Of a stretch of DNA of 64,000 nt, positions 34,729-47,221 are shown piece by piece; position 1 is the first letter of the stretch; each line of letters starts with the position of its first letter. The position numbers and the translations under genes are program-made. Below the pieces are notes generated by a model. It was given only the letters and a program-made list of their open reading frames with translations. It was not told where the DNA came from and searched no databases. This DNA is from Piscicola geometra (taxonomy: Eukaryota; Annelida; Clitellata; Hirudinida; Piscicolidae), in NCBI GenBank assembly GCA_943735955.1, contig OX030966.1:4077476-4141475 (forward strand). Direction: 5' to 3'.

Positions 34729-37571
34729 ATGAGATCCATTATTCAGATTTTAATCATCGTAATAGCTTTTTGTACTTCAATGCATCTTATTTTTATGCAG
34801 TGTCATTGGAAATTCCCGTCGTAACTATGACGACTATAGAAAGAATCATCGTAGTGGAAAGAAATGAGTCCGTCGACCTGAGTTGTGACTTCGAATCTGA
34901 GAACTTCAAAATTTTCAGCCATCCTGTTTTTTGGTTCAAAAGACAAGGAGACGAGAAGGTGAAAATCTAAATGTCTCTAAAGATGTTGTAGAAAATCTCA
35001 AATATAAAATATGATATAATCTAGCTTTGAAAATGCTATTTTCTTGAATTTATTCAATTCAAAGTTTCAAATAAATAAATTGATTTTATACACTTTTATA
35101 GCAGTTTCTATCAAGTAGAGAGAATTGCTTGCCAATAAAAAGAAGGCATCTTGCGCAATCGCCGAATATCTTGCAATCTTTTTAATATCACTGTATCTTT
35201 CAAATATCGATTCAACAACACACAAACTACTAGTTTGAAACTAGCTCACCCACAAGCTCGTGAGATTGCAAAGCTAGATTTCAGATTTATTTGTTTATTT
35301 TAATAGTTAAAAATTATAAGAAAAAGAAATATTTCGTTATGTATAATTTTAAAGATATTTTCACATTCCAGAACCATAATTATTGATGATCTATCTTTAA
35401 CTTCTTATTTTTATCCTAAAAGTAACAACTATGTTTCCTACCGTATCATCCATAGTTTCACACAAACCGAACAATTTTGTACTAACCCATTCATCTAACT
35501 CTTTCATCTAACCGTTTAATAAATTCTTTTTCTTATCTTTTTTTCCTCAGCATTTTTTTCACCCATCCATCAACATCTTTTTCATCCATCCATCAGACCG
35601 ACATCAACCATGCCGGCATCATTCAACAACCTTTTTTAGGCACCAAACGATTTGGCATTTCGTTCGCCGAAAAGTCGCCATTCTTCCACGTTACTTTAAG
35701 CATTAAAAGTAACTTCATTGCTTAAAACTAAAAGTTCAAAATAATTAGTGTATAAGTTTATTGGCTTTCTTTTTTATAATGATAAATCATTTGACCATTA
35801 TATTGATAGACTCATTCAATCACTAGTTTGTATTATTTACTGATACTTTCAAACCCAACCCTCTCTCACCTTCCAAACTTTCATTCCACCATTCACATTA
35901 ATATCTTTAATCATGTCAACTCAGCGCCATCTTTTCATCTGACTCCTTCCCATCCTCAATCTATTCTTACCCAAACCAACGAAGACCTCCAGTACGAAGA
36001 TTCAGGCAACTACACCTGCTACATCAGAGGCCTCAAGTCCACGTGGCTAGCTTCACTCACCCACTCACTTGCTGTCAGAGGTATTGAGTTTCAGGGAGAA
36101 ATTGGAAGGGAATTTGGAGGGTTGGAAAATAAGAGATATCGGAATACATTTAGGACAGTTATAATAGTACATTTTAAAAGGTTGATTAGTGAATAAAATA
36201 GAAATGCATTCAGAAAATACAAAGTTATACATTTTAAGTGTTTTCGATTCAATTGAAAACAATACAATTTAGCGAAAAATATAGACTTAAAAAGTCCAGA
36301 ACTAAGTTTGTATATGCTCTCTAGACTCAGAGATGGTGTTCGAGATGTCTGGACAAAGCAACGAGGACAAAGAATTTATAGAAAAAATTGTGAAAAGTGA
36401 AAAAAGATTTGGAAACCAGGAGTTTAAGAGTCATATCCAACACACAAGCAAGCACCAAGGTCAGGAGGGGTCGGGTCACTGTAGAAGCCGTAATAACAGT
36501 CTTTATAGAAGTAGAAACATTTCATGGCATTTAAAATAGTTTGTTTTATGGTATAAATGTTTTTGATAAGCAACAAAAATAAAAATTTGTATTTTAGTTG
36601 GTCATCAAAAAGGAGTTGATTTTTTTGGCTTGTCATTATACGTGTTCATCTCAACTGAATATTTAAATCTTGGATTTTTCATTTTCTTCTATATTTCATT
36701 TTAAATTCTACTTTTTTTCTGTCACTCTCACTTATGCTTACATCTTTTGTTAAAATAAATATCTTTGTCTTATTTCTCATATTTAAATTTTTATGATCCG
36801 TTTTCATACAATTTTTACCCGTTAATAACTTATTCAAATCCTACTTTCCTTCATCCAATGCCTCTATTCCATTTCTTCTTTTCCATACATTCATCCATTC
36901 ATAAGTCCAACAGGCTTAATCCAGTGTTTGCTTTTAGTCCTCACCTTAATTCTCTTTTAATCCCCAGTCATTCAGTCTCCTCATACCTTTATTACTTAAT
37001 TACTCAGCAATTATTTCCTCCCAACAAACACCAATCAACGCCTGTGTACGCAATAATTCAGTGTTTCACGCACAGGTATCCATCGTTTACCCTCATGCCA
37101 TCCTCCCTCTTTCTATCCACAATCGCAATGAATTCTTCCAATTATATTTTTTCGCTTTTAAGTTTTATATTATTTATTGTAATTTTTCTTATTCATTCTT
37201 TTTCTTCTTATTTTTATTTATATATTTATAATCCCTTTCCGGCTTCTTTTCAACATAAAAATGCAATGATTTGTACTGAATTTTTTTTCAAACTTGGAAT
37301 TATATTAATGGAAAACACCGCTAACAAATATCGATCTCAGAAAAATTATGTTAAAAAAAAAATATATTTCTACCATTTATTTATTCATTCATTCATTTAT
37401 TCATTCATTTAATCATTCATTTATTCATTCACTCATTCATTCATCTATTCGTCCAATAGCTATTTCTCCATAAACCAATCGCTTGGCATGTATCTATTAA
37501 TTTATCCACCTCTTTACAATTGCAATTAAATCCCAATTAAAAGCAACACGACAAATCCACACTTACAATTA

Positions 37572-37608
<37 letters not shown>

Positions 37609-37618
37609 GTTATTATTG

Positions 37619-37651
<33 letters not shown>

Positions 37652-40144
37652 CCATTCCACAATTCAACAATCTTTCCCTCTCAGCCGTTGGCAGAATAAC
37701 CACGGTGGAGGACCGACCAACAACAATAACCTGTTCTTGCATGGGCGGATTTCCAGCCCCTGAGTTGGGTGTCTACTTCAATGGCAATGATCTCGCTCAC
37801 GTGATGCAAAAATTCACGGAAGTGAGAAGTAGTGGCATCAAGGTGGGTGTGGTGGAGGTTGTTGGAAAGAATTTTTGGTGTTTTGGAGCCGTGTAACTGA
37901 GAGATGTGTTTGATGATTCCGAGTTCTTTGTTGAGCTGCTAATACTGACAAATGATGTTTTGCCGGTTGATTAAAATTTATAATTTTTTCAATTTTTTAC
38001 TTTAATTTTTAAATTAAAAATATTCATCATTCTAATTAAATCTTCATGCATCTGAAAGAATTTAATTTTTTCACTCGCTCAAAGGGGCTCAAGAGGATGG
38101 TTGCCATGACGAAATTATGGAGCAACCGAATGCTTTTCAAAGCGGAAAATGATGGGCAGGTGATGACATGCAGGGCTGTCGCTTCTGCTATCATCAGCAA
38201 TGCCTCGTCCAGCTCGACTATTGATGTCTTTTGTTAGTTGCAGAAGCTATTTGTAACAATTACTCTTGAAGTCTCATTTGTGTTGCCGTTTCTCATTCTA
38301 CTTTTCAATTTCATTTCCCACTTTTGTTGTAACTTTTTTGTTCCATTCAGTCTTTTTTAGTGAACCATTATTTCACTACACTTTTTTTATTTGACGAATG
38401 GGGGTCAGTATGCCTTGTAATTAGATGCCAATAGAGCGAGATAAGAAGAGTGAAGAGAGTTTGCAATTAAAGAAAAGAACGGAATGTAAATGCTCAACAC
38501 CCTCGTTTTTATTCAGTAATAACAAAATAATGACCGCTATTACGGTGTTTCTAATTAGATATTTTTAGTTTTTTTCTTTTTTCCGATGGGTACAGTATGT
38601 TACTTTTCAGTATGCTACTTTTCAGTATGTTACTTTTCAGAATGTTACTTTTCAGTATGTTAATTTTATTTTTCAGTCTCCATTCTTCAAACATCGTCTG
38701 AAAACGCATTTATTTTAAAGAAACACACCATTGTTTCTTTCAACTATTTTTCTCGTTTTTTAGTTCTCAGCGTCACAACTAACCACTGATGAACACTCAA
38801 AAGTTACATTTTTAAACATCTTTTATTTTCTCAACCACTCATGAATCATTCCCACCACACAAACCACAATCGTTCTAGTCGCCCCCAATACATTTTCTAA
38901 ATATAAAATCACCTCTTAAACTTCCCACCTGGCCACCGCCCCTTTCTCCACACCTAACCACCACCACCTCTCTCCCCGCACAGATGGGCCTAAGATTGAG
39001 TGTTTTGACACATGGGCCAGCATAGGGGAACGTAACGTTGGAATGAGGTGTTTGGTCAGATCTAAACCATCGTTGGTTTCGCTCTACTGGTCGATTGATG
39101 AGAAGGGGACCACCATTAGACAAGGCAGTGTCGTTTATGAGTACTGGATTCTAGTGACGGTGGGTGCATGTGAAAACGGTAGATTTTGAGTATAAATTGA
39201 ATAGTTTTTCATAAAGACGAATTTTAAAGGTTTTCTTAATGTTTATTGCAAAACGTATGTGATGGTTAACTGGTTTAAGTGTCAGGGTGATAGTTGAGAT
39301 GCCTTTGGTGATTGTGCCAGACGCTGATGTTGTGGCTGACCATTGACCGCTGGTAGGTAGGTAGATAACACCTAAAAATGAAGCCATTATCACAGCAACA
39401 CTCGACGCACCCATCAACACGCTATTGGGAGAAGTCACAAAAGAGACTTGAGAAAACGCAATAGAAATGTCTGAATCAATTGATGGGATTGTCACTCAAT
39501 AGAACTCAATCCGAGCCATTCACAAACCGAACCCCCCTAAGCCAGTATTGAGCCAACGTCGAGTCCACGTCTCACATAAAGGAGGCATTACGCGTTCAAA
39601 ACCATCATTGCCTTCTAATTCATTTTATTACTTTCGTTACTTTTATTCTATTTGTTTTTTATCAATATGTAATCTTTACTTTATGATTTTTTGGAAGTTC
39701 CACTCTTTTACTTGATGAATAATTTTAGTTTTTACATCATATTAAAAAAACAGTATTAACACTTAACTTATTTTTCTTTTAACACAAACTATTTTTAATT
39801 GTTAACTATTTATTTTTTTCAATATATATAACCACTAATCAATCTCTATTAATTTATTCTCATCTTCTTAATCGTGCATTGCGCTGCAAAACTTCATCTT
39901 TAAAATCATTTTCTCCTAACACTTTATCTGTAATTATTTATATATTTCATGCTTGAATGACATTCCAATTACGAATAAAATTTTTCAATCCTTATTTTCT
40001 TTCCAGTGCACTCCATAACATTTTCAAGAAACGTATTTTTGTCATTCAATATATGTTTTTAATGAGTTTTTTCACACTTTTTTTGACTTTTTATTTATTA
40101 TTGTATAATTATTATATTTATTAACAGATTTAGTTTCATTATTA

Positions 40145-40197
<53 letters not shown>

Positions 40198-41210
40198 CAG
40201 TCATATGCATTTAATTCTTTGATTTTACACATCACTCGCCTTCTCAGGCCACACTCGAGAAGTGCCCCTCTTTGTCTGAAGCCTCAATTGGCGAAATCCT
40301 TCACGCTCTTTGAAAAACTATTACGAGAGATTCAGTTTTAATAGTGTAATAGTGTTATTGTGTACTGAAATTTCAAAACATTTACATTTCTTTTTCTTCA
40401 TATAGAATTTTCTATTTATCTTTTTGTCCCATCGAATTTTGCATTTATCTTTTTTCACATAAAATTTTCTATTTATCTTCTTCTCACATCGAATTTAATT
40501 TTTTCTCTAGAACTTGAGTGAAGGCCTCACCGAAACGAAGCTGTTCATGAGGGTCGCGCTCAGCCACCGCTTCAAGGAGTACACCGTGTACGCCGAAAAT
40601 GACATCGATTCGGCCACGAAGACCGCTACTTTGAAGAGAAGTGGGTGGCGTGGAGCTGTTTGGTGTTGAGTGGTTTTAAATAAATACTTTTTTCCATTTT
40701 TTGTACTAAATTATTTTATTTATTTATTAGTATTGGAACAAAAAAATAGTTGGATACTGATTATTGTTAAATATTGATTTTTAGCTTGACTACTTTCAAA
40801 TAATTTTTTAAATTAATTTATTTGTTCTTTCTTCAGAAGAAAATTTGCAGTTGGATAAAGAGTGGCAAGAACACAGACAAAAACACATAGTAGAAGGATC
40901 CAAAATCAACGAAGAAGAAATGGAAAGACGAGAGACAGAACAAGGAGATCACAATGGTGGATACCAAATACTCCCATCAGAGAGGGGACACGTGAGGAAA
41001 TTCAGTAGAAAAGGGTCTCATGAGTTTGCAAGTGGTCAAAGTTCGAGAAGAGTGCTTGAAGACAACCAGGCCCAACCCTTGTCCCACACATCCACGTCTC
41101 ACTCATCGTCATTTTCCTCTATATTTTATGGCGTTGTATTTTTCAAATTTTGTTATTATTTTCTATTTAATATTGTGTCTTTGAATGTCTTTTCGTTAAA
41201 TAACATTTGA
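34729..41210 (+). CDS. cell-surface protein with three Ig-like domains, 9 exons, about 464 aa
   Basis: Exons: 34729-34771 (leader), 34801-34958, 35597-35708, 35985-36080, 37685-37842, 38085-38232, 38984-39159, 40511-40640, 40837-41210; phases agree, 1395 nt. The leader (MRSIIQILIIVIAF) is a signal peptide and joins the first Ig exon only if a 29-nt intron is removed (34772-34800). Ig1 has LSCDF, FWFKRQ and the DSGNYTCYI motif. Ig2 has ITCSCMGGFPAPELGV and MTCRAVAS. Ig3 has GMRCLVRS and LYWSIDE, but YTVYAEND where YxC is expected, so its second cysteine is missing. The last exon is a charged stretch followed by a Ser-rich then hydrophobic C-terminus (FFKFCYYFLFNIV), fitting a GPI signal or a single membrane span. 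Probable adhesion or recognition protein. No named family is assigned. The leader junction is the weakest part. Confidence 0.75.
36210..37684. other. intron between Ig1 and Ig2 exons
   Basis: AT-rich, pyrimidine-rich plus strand, with a (TTA)n run at about 37575-37645 just before the Ig2 acceptor. No exon recognised within. Confidence 0.5.
38592..38668 (+). repeat. 17-bp tandem repeat in an Ig-gene intron
   Basis: About five copies of CAGTATGTTACTTTT with single-base changes. Confidence 0.8.
40148..40193. repeat. (AT)n microsatellite
   Basis: Uninterrupted TA dinucleotides for about 46 bp, in the intron before the Ig exon at 40511. Confidence 0.95.
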
Positions 41211-42256
41211 TTTTTTTCCTTATTTCAACCTAAACAATTGCTTTCCTCGAAGTATCCCCATCTTGACTCACATGACATGTTGTCTTTGGGACAAAACTGA
41301 AATAATCAACTAGGCCAAATAAACTTTTCAAACGGTTTCATGTCATTCGTTTTGTTAATAGAATCTTTCAGAATGGTTTGTTTCAGAGAGATAAAGTATG
41401 TTTAAATCTCATTCCCAGATGGCAGAGATGTTTGAGAATGTTTCAAAAGTTAGTTTGTTACATTAAAATGTAATCAACTTTTGAAAATGTTAATTTTAAC
41501 AATCATTTAGTAAATAATAAAATTATTATTATTATTAATTCAATTCAACAAAAAGAAACATTTTGAAAACCTATTTTAAATACTCTTATAAAATACAAGT
41601 TTTAAATTATAAAAAACCAATAAGTCTGGATTTTTTGAAAGTCTGTGAAATTAGATGAAAGAATCTTCGCATACAGGGCTTATGGCAGACTATCATCTTA
41701 CAAGAATAAACCTTATTTAAAGAGACCTCAAGGCTTTCTTGTTAAAGTATTTTAAAATTCATTTTACAAACTATTTGAATAATTCCACTTAAGAAATCAT
41801 TAGTTAAAATAAGTAATAAAATAACTATTATGTTGTTGTTATATTATTATTATTTTTCACATAAAAATTATTGAGGTTAAACTTCAATAAATACCACTAC
41901 TAGGCTTATCATCGTTATAACACTTATAAATATAAGTTATACGAGTGGATAAACCAACATAATTCTCATCTATAGATATACCGATAGCTATTCAAGAAGT
42001 GCTGAAATTCATATTCTCGAGTGTTTTTTGGCATTAAATACTTGCATTTTTAAAGAATTGAAATTTATCAATAATATCAAAGGTTTTGAATTCTTAATTG
42101 CACTATATAAATATTATGATAAACTTATGATTTACCAAATTGTCGATACAAATTGAAAGAATTAGTTTAATTAAAACTGGGAAATTTCAAATATTGAAGT
42201 TATATTTTATTATCGGTTTTGATCATCTTCCCTTATTAATATCTTTTTTGTTACAG

Positions 42257-42526
42257 GTAAAATTACACCTTACGCAGGAATATTTACCTTAGCAGTCCCT
42301 TTAATTGCTTCATCAATTAGCAGGTAATTAATTTCTTTTAATATTCTAATTGCTCAATAAAATAAATTTTCTACTAAATTTATTTTCTACTATTTTAAAA
42401 TTATTTAGTTCAAAATCAATAATTGGACGAAGCTATAAACAGCATTTGAATTTTAAAAGTTTATGGAGCACCATCAACATTTTATTTCTTTATATCACTC
42501 GAAGTGGCTCTACGAATGAACGATAA
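42257..42526 (+). CDS. possible alternative 3' exons of the Ig gene
   Basis: Two phase-matched candidate exons, 42257-42323 and 42409-42526. The first follows TTTTTTGTTACAG and ends CAG before GTAATT; the second follows TTTAG and stops at TAA. They begin in the phase left by the Ig exon ending at 40640. Joined to it they would add KITPYAGIFTLAVPLIASSI, a hydrophobic membrane-like stretch, then a short Ser/Lys-rich tail. This could be an alternative membrane anchor, or chance. The 84-aa frames starting near 42504 overlap it and look non-coding. Confidence 0.3.
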
Positions 42527-42974
42527 AGGCCCTAGAGTTGTCGTTGTGTTTGCCTATGCTGGCATATTTGCACTTGGATCATGTGCTCGTGTGTGTTGTA
42601 ACGTGTTTTATGTTTGGACCACACACTGTGTGGTACATTGGATTCTTGTATTTGGTTTCTCTTTTGTATGTGTGCATAAGTATGTTGTTGTACGTTGTTT
42701 TTCGATTATTATTTTGTATAAAATTGTATTATTTCCTGTAATATGTGCTACATACTAATCATGGTTTCGTTGAATACGCATGCTAAAAGTTGTTGCGCTT
42801 AATTTGTTTCATAGGATAGAAAAGTATACACTATTCTGCTCGGCATTTTGCATTGCTAATTTTGTGATACCCTTTAATTATGATTTGCATGAGATTTTTC
42901 AAATACTTTGAAAATAAATGTGTGCTAAGTGATTTTCTGTGTGTGAAAAGAGGGGGGGGTTGAAATTGAAGCTG

Positions 42975-43130
42975 GAAATGATTGCACACGTGATGATGGT
43001 GATGATAATGATGGGAGTGGTGATGATGATGATGGTGGTAGTGCTGATGAGGCGGATAGAGAGAAGGAGGAGAAGAATGATGAAGAGGGTGATGATGAGG
43101 AGGAGGAGGACGAAAAAGATGATGATGATG
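42975..43130. repeat. GAT/ATG triplet array
   Basis: Imperfect GATGATGAT, mixed with GAGGAG toward the right end. Confidence 0.85.
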
Positions 43131-43514
43131 CGTGATAAGTGTGCCTATATGCTGATGGAGCTAGTTCCGTTTGAAAGAAATCAATTTTCATGAATTATTT
43201 GTCTTTGAGTTGATCGAAAATCTCTAATATAAAATTTAATTTTAATATAAAACTTTAATGTTTCGCAGTTGAAAACTAGGAATAGTGGAAGAATTCGCCA
43301 ATCCAGGTTAATACAAATATTTATAATTCAACGTTCTATAAATGTGATAATTACGTTCATTAAAATGTTCAATGTTTTACCAACATTGAAGAGGTAGTTA
43401 GGTAGTGAAGATGGTTTATTTATTATCGTTATCAACAGCCACATACCCATGGTCCTCATCGTGTCATATATTTATCACTTTTAAACATTTAAATAGCCAC
43501 GGCTGTAACATCAA

Positions 43515-43990
43515 CACCTACGTCATCATCATCATCACCACCACCAACGTCATCATAATCATAACACCTTTTTTGTCATTGACCTCAATCATGCTGTTCT
43601 CGAACTGAACAGCACCACAACAACATTGTCATCAAAAACAAAATCATCATCAAGATCATCAATGTCATTATCTCGTCATCACAACCCCAAACCATCACCA
43701 CAACATCAACATCATTACATCCTCATCATCGTCATCATCATCATCAACAACTTTACTCTCATTCTCATCATCATTATCTTCATCATCATCATCATCATCA
43801 TCATCACCAACATCATCATCATCATTATCATCATCATCATCACCAACATCATCATCATTCTCCTCCTTCTCATCATCATCCATTCCACGAATCTGGATGA
43901 CTAGGAAGCGATCCACCCGTGCGTTTCTTGTGATGATAACAGCATCATCATCATCATCATCAGCATCATCATCAACCTCATCATCATCAA
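43515..43990. repeat. CAT/ATC triplet array
   Basis: Several hundred bases of imperfect CATCATCAT with CACCAACAT interruptions, opposite in strand sense to the arrays at 42975 and 45150. Confidence 0.88.
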
Positions 43991-45149
43991 TCTTGTCGTC
44001 GTTGTGTATTGTGCCCAATAGCATCTAGTTCAATTTATTGCTCGCCGTTATTGTTGTTTTGAGTCGTGATTTCATTAAAATCGTTATAATTAAATTTTTT
44101 TATCCATTTCTAAACTTACTCTTTTTTTTTTATTGACGAACTTTTCTTTATTCAAGAATTGGTTCATGACCCTAAGACCCTTAGTCATTATTCACCACCA
44201 GCATAATCCCAGCAGCACCAATGCTACTAAAACCATCCCTCCTACTCAACAGCTATCCCCAGTAAAACAAGAAAAAACATCATCACTACTATAACCATCA
44301 CCACAACAAAAACAACCATCCCCACTACTATAATCATCATCAAAACAAAAACAACCATTATTAAAATAAACACTATAGAAGCTTCAACAACCCCCGCTAG
44401 AAAAACGAAAAAATCACTTTCAGAACATTATTAAAACACCAAGGCGACATTTAACCCAACCCCTAAAACACTACAGCACAATGAAAACTGGAAAATAAAC
44501 AAAAATATATGAAAAACTGGAAAAATTCTCAAATTAACCACTTATATAACAAACACCCCCAGTTGAAAATCAAAAACTAAAACTATTACGAAAAGCAGTC
44601 TTTATTAACAACAGGATTATAACACATAAAAACTGATATCATATAAAAAAAAGTTAATAATTCAAACAAAACTGGACAAAAACAGGAAAAAAAAAACAAA
44701 AAAATTACAACACTAAAAAAACAAATGAAAAACCATGTTAGCAAGCTCAGCCAGCATCTGTTGCATGCCGAGGTCAACTGAGATAACAGTCAATAGAGCA
44801 TTAATCATCGGCCACCTTATCACAACTCCTTGCGAAGTGCTTTGTAAGCCCTCAACGCAACTAATCAATTTAGCGTGCCTGTTTCAGTTTATTTTTTATT
44901 TTTCACTTTTTAGATCGTTTTTCCCTTTTTTCTGTAATGTTTTCGTTGTTTTTTCTTAAATTTATCGTACAATACTTTTTGTTATTTTTAAAAAAATAGA
45001 TTGTGACATACTATTTTGCTTATTTAAATTTATTGTATTGCCTTATATAATTGTATATGCTGGCGTGTAAGCGAGGGCCTGTAATTTAAAGGCAGTAATG
45101 CTACAGTCGGATAACAATGTCGACTGTGTGTAAGTTTAATCAATGCAGG

Positions 45150-45440
45150 AGTACTGATGATGGTTTTGGAGGTGATGATGATGATGAGGAGGATGATGAT
45201 GATGATGAGGATGCTTTTAGAAGTGTAGATGATGGTGGTTGTGATTTTGATTATGGTGGTGGTTATACTGGTGATGAAAAGAAAATATTAGTATGAAAGG
45301 TTATGAGATGCTGATGATGATATTGAAAAACGTGATGAGGATGATGTTGATAATGATGATAATGATGATGATGATAATGATGATGATAATGACGATGATG
45401 ATAATTATGATGATAATAATGATGATGATGATTCAAAGCG
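45150..45440. repeat. ATG/GAT triplet array
   Basis: Imperfect GATGATGATAATGATGAT, interrupted at about 45210-45350. Confidence 0.85.
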
Positions 45441-46876
45441 ATAAACATACAATCTGGATAACGTCCTTGACCAACTTTTCTTTTCAATAAATCCAATCCA
45501 AGTCGGGCGTGAATGGCTCATTAGTATTCATATATTCATCAATTTATCATAAAACTGAGCTCATGAAGATCTGCTATATTAATTAAACTCCTTACAAGTT
45601 CAAGTCATGAGTGAAATAGAATACAGAGAAAAAATGAATAAGAATATTCATTGAAAAAAAGAGAAAAATAGGATAAAATAGATTGAAATTAAAATGTAAA
45701 AATATATCAAAATATAGTATATTAAATGAACATTAAATATTATTTAAATAAAAGTAAATCCTTCAAATACAATGAAACCCCCAATAGGAGCAAACATCAC
45801 AAATTCAGTAAAAACCATAGTAAATTTCCATTTTAACGATTTTATCGGATAGAGAAATGCATAGAAGATTTGTGTACTGAAATATTGCAAGTTTAAAATA
45901 GATGTGTGTCATCATAGTGAGGTTTTAGATTGTTCCCTAGCCTTCTCACGCACCTATAGAATGATGATTTTCATAGAAAACGCCTGTAAGCTTCCATAAA
46001 AGGCAAACATAATGAAAAGAAATTTACTTTAGGTTTATTAGTGCCTTAATTACATGAAAACAACTCTGCTCTAATTTAACCGTTCTTTCGGTCTTTTGAT
46101 TTTCAATTATTAAGTTAATAGTAATAATAATAGTTTTAACTACTAGTAATACAAATAATAATATAGAGTTTTCATGATTATAGTCTTAAACTCGAACAGG
46201 TCTTTTTTGGTTAACGATTTTCGCGTTGTACTCTAAATTATTGATCAATAGCATCCTCATCTTTTATTTCTTCCGCGTTTCCAGATAATTTTATCTCATT
46301 ATCGCAGTTTATTCATAGTTTGCAACATTAACATTATTTTCCCAATTATCTTCAAACTTCCAGCTCAACTCTCTATGGTTTGTAATCATAACCTGACAAA
46401 CCTTCATTCTCTTTACCATACATTAGTTCTAGAATATTGATTTTAAAAACATGCAGACACATTCACACACAAAAAAAAACACACACACACATCGACACAC
46501 ATACACAAATCCCTGTTCTCTTAAATATAATTTAAAGCCACAACCAATCAAGTCTTTAATTATAGCATGCGATAACGTGTTTACGCATGATTACAACGTG
46601 TGTTATGTATGATAAACAACGGTCCTGAAGAAACTCTTAATTAAATTATCAAGCTTTCATTCCGAATTGCCTTAAATGGTTTTCAATCGGCTCAACCAGC
46701 AATGCTCAACTACTCCAACATCAACCAAACACACTTCTGGTCTTCAAAAAACTGTTAATCAAACACTAAACCAAACTATCCAAGACAACCAAACATTAAA
46801 CCAAACCACCATTGCAATCCGACCCTAAACCAAAAAATCCACAACAACCAATCCAACTTTCTCCCTCCCCAGAAAC

Positions 46877-47221
46877 ATGACTCAGCACTACGACGGCTTT
46901 GCCACCATGTACATGCGAATGCCGATGTCTTCTTCCACGCTGCCAGTGCAGGGCTCTTGCTCGGTCGACGACAAGCGAATCACGCTGAAATTCCCCTTCA
47001 CGGGCATCGAATTCGACCTACCAGGCTCGCCGAAGGACGCTACAAGCGACTTTGACTTCAAGATCAGAGGCGCCAGAGGGGATATGACGATGACGATCGG
47101 TTACTTGGACGAGTTGATGGCGTTCACCGGGGTAGGCAGGCAGGATGACGATGAGGTTCCGGTTCTCACATTTTGCTTCTACCCGCCCGACAGCCCCTTA
47201 TCTCGTCTTCCAAGAATTTGA
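46877..47221 (+). CDS. unknown protein, isolated GC-rich coding exon, 114 aa
   Basis: A single open frame with clearly higher GC and G/C-ending codons than its surroundings, like the proven exons here. It follows a strong acceptor (CTCCCTCCCCAG, ending 46872) with ATG four bases later (AAACATGACT), and ends TGA at 47221. So it is probably the last, perhaps only coding, exon of a gene whose earlier exon lies upstream. Visible features are KRITLKFPFTGIEFDLPG, an acidic stretch (GRQDDDEVP) and two spaced cysteines. No signal peptide or membrane segment. I do not recognise the family. An AATAAA follows the stop directly (AAATAATAAAAAC), which could serve as poly(A) signal. Confidence 0.6.
   Translation: MTQHYDGFATMYMRMPMSSSTLPVQGSCSVDDKRITLKFPFTGIEFDLPGSPKDATSDFDFKIRGARGDMTMTIGYLDELMAFTGVGRQDDDEVPVLTFCFYPPDSPLSRLPRI

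Larger units (their letters stand above)
42527..46860. other. intergenic with triplet-repeat arrays, no gene seen
   Basis: Holds ATG/GAT arrays at 42975-43130 and 45150-45440, and CAT/ATC arrays at 43515-43990. Between these is AT-rich DNA; 44160-44480 is A/C-rich. Frames encoding poly-Met, poly-Ile or poly-Asp here are products of the triplet repeats. A short CA tract lies at 46453-46510. Confidence 0.6.

Noticed and set aside
43626..44024. Poly-Ile and poly-Asp frames on the two strands
   Set aside because: Products of the CAT triplet array; no non-repeat protein sequence.
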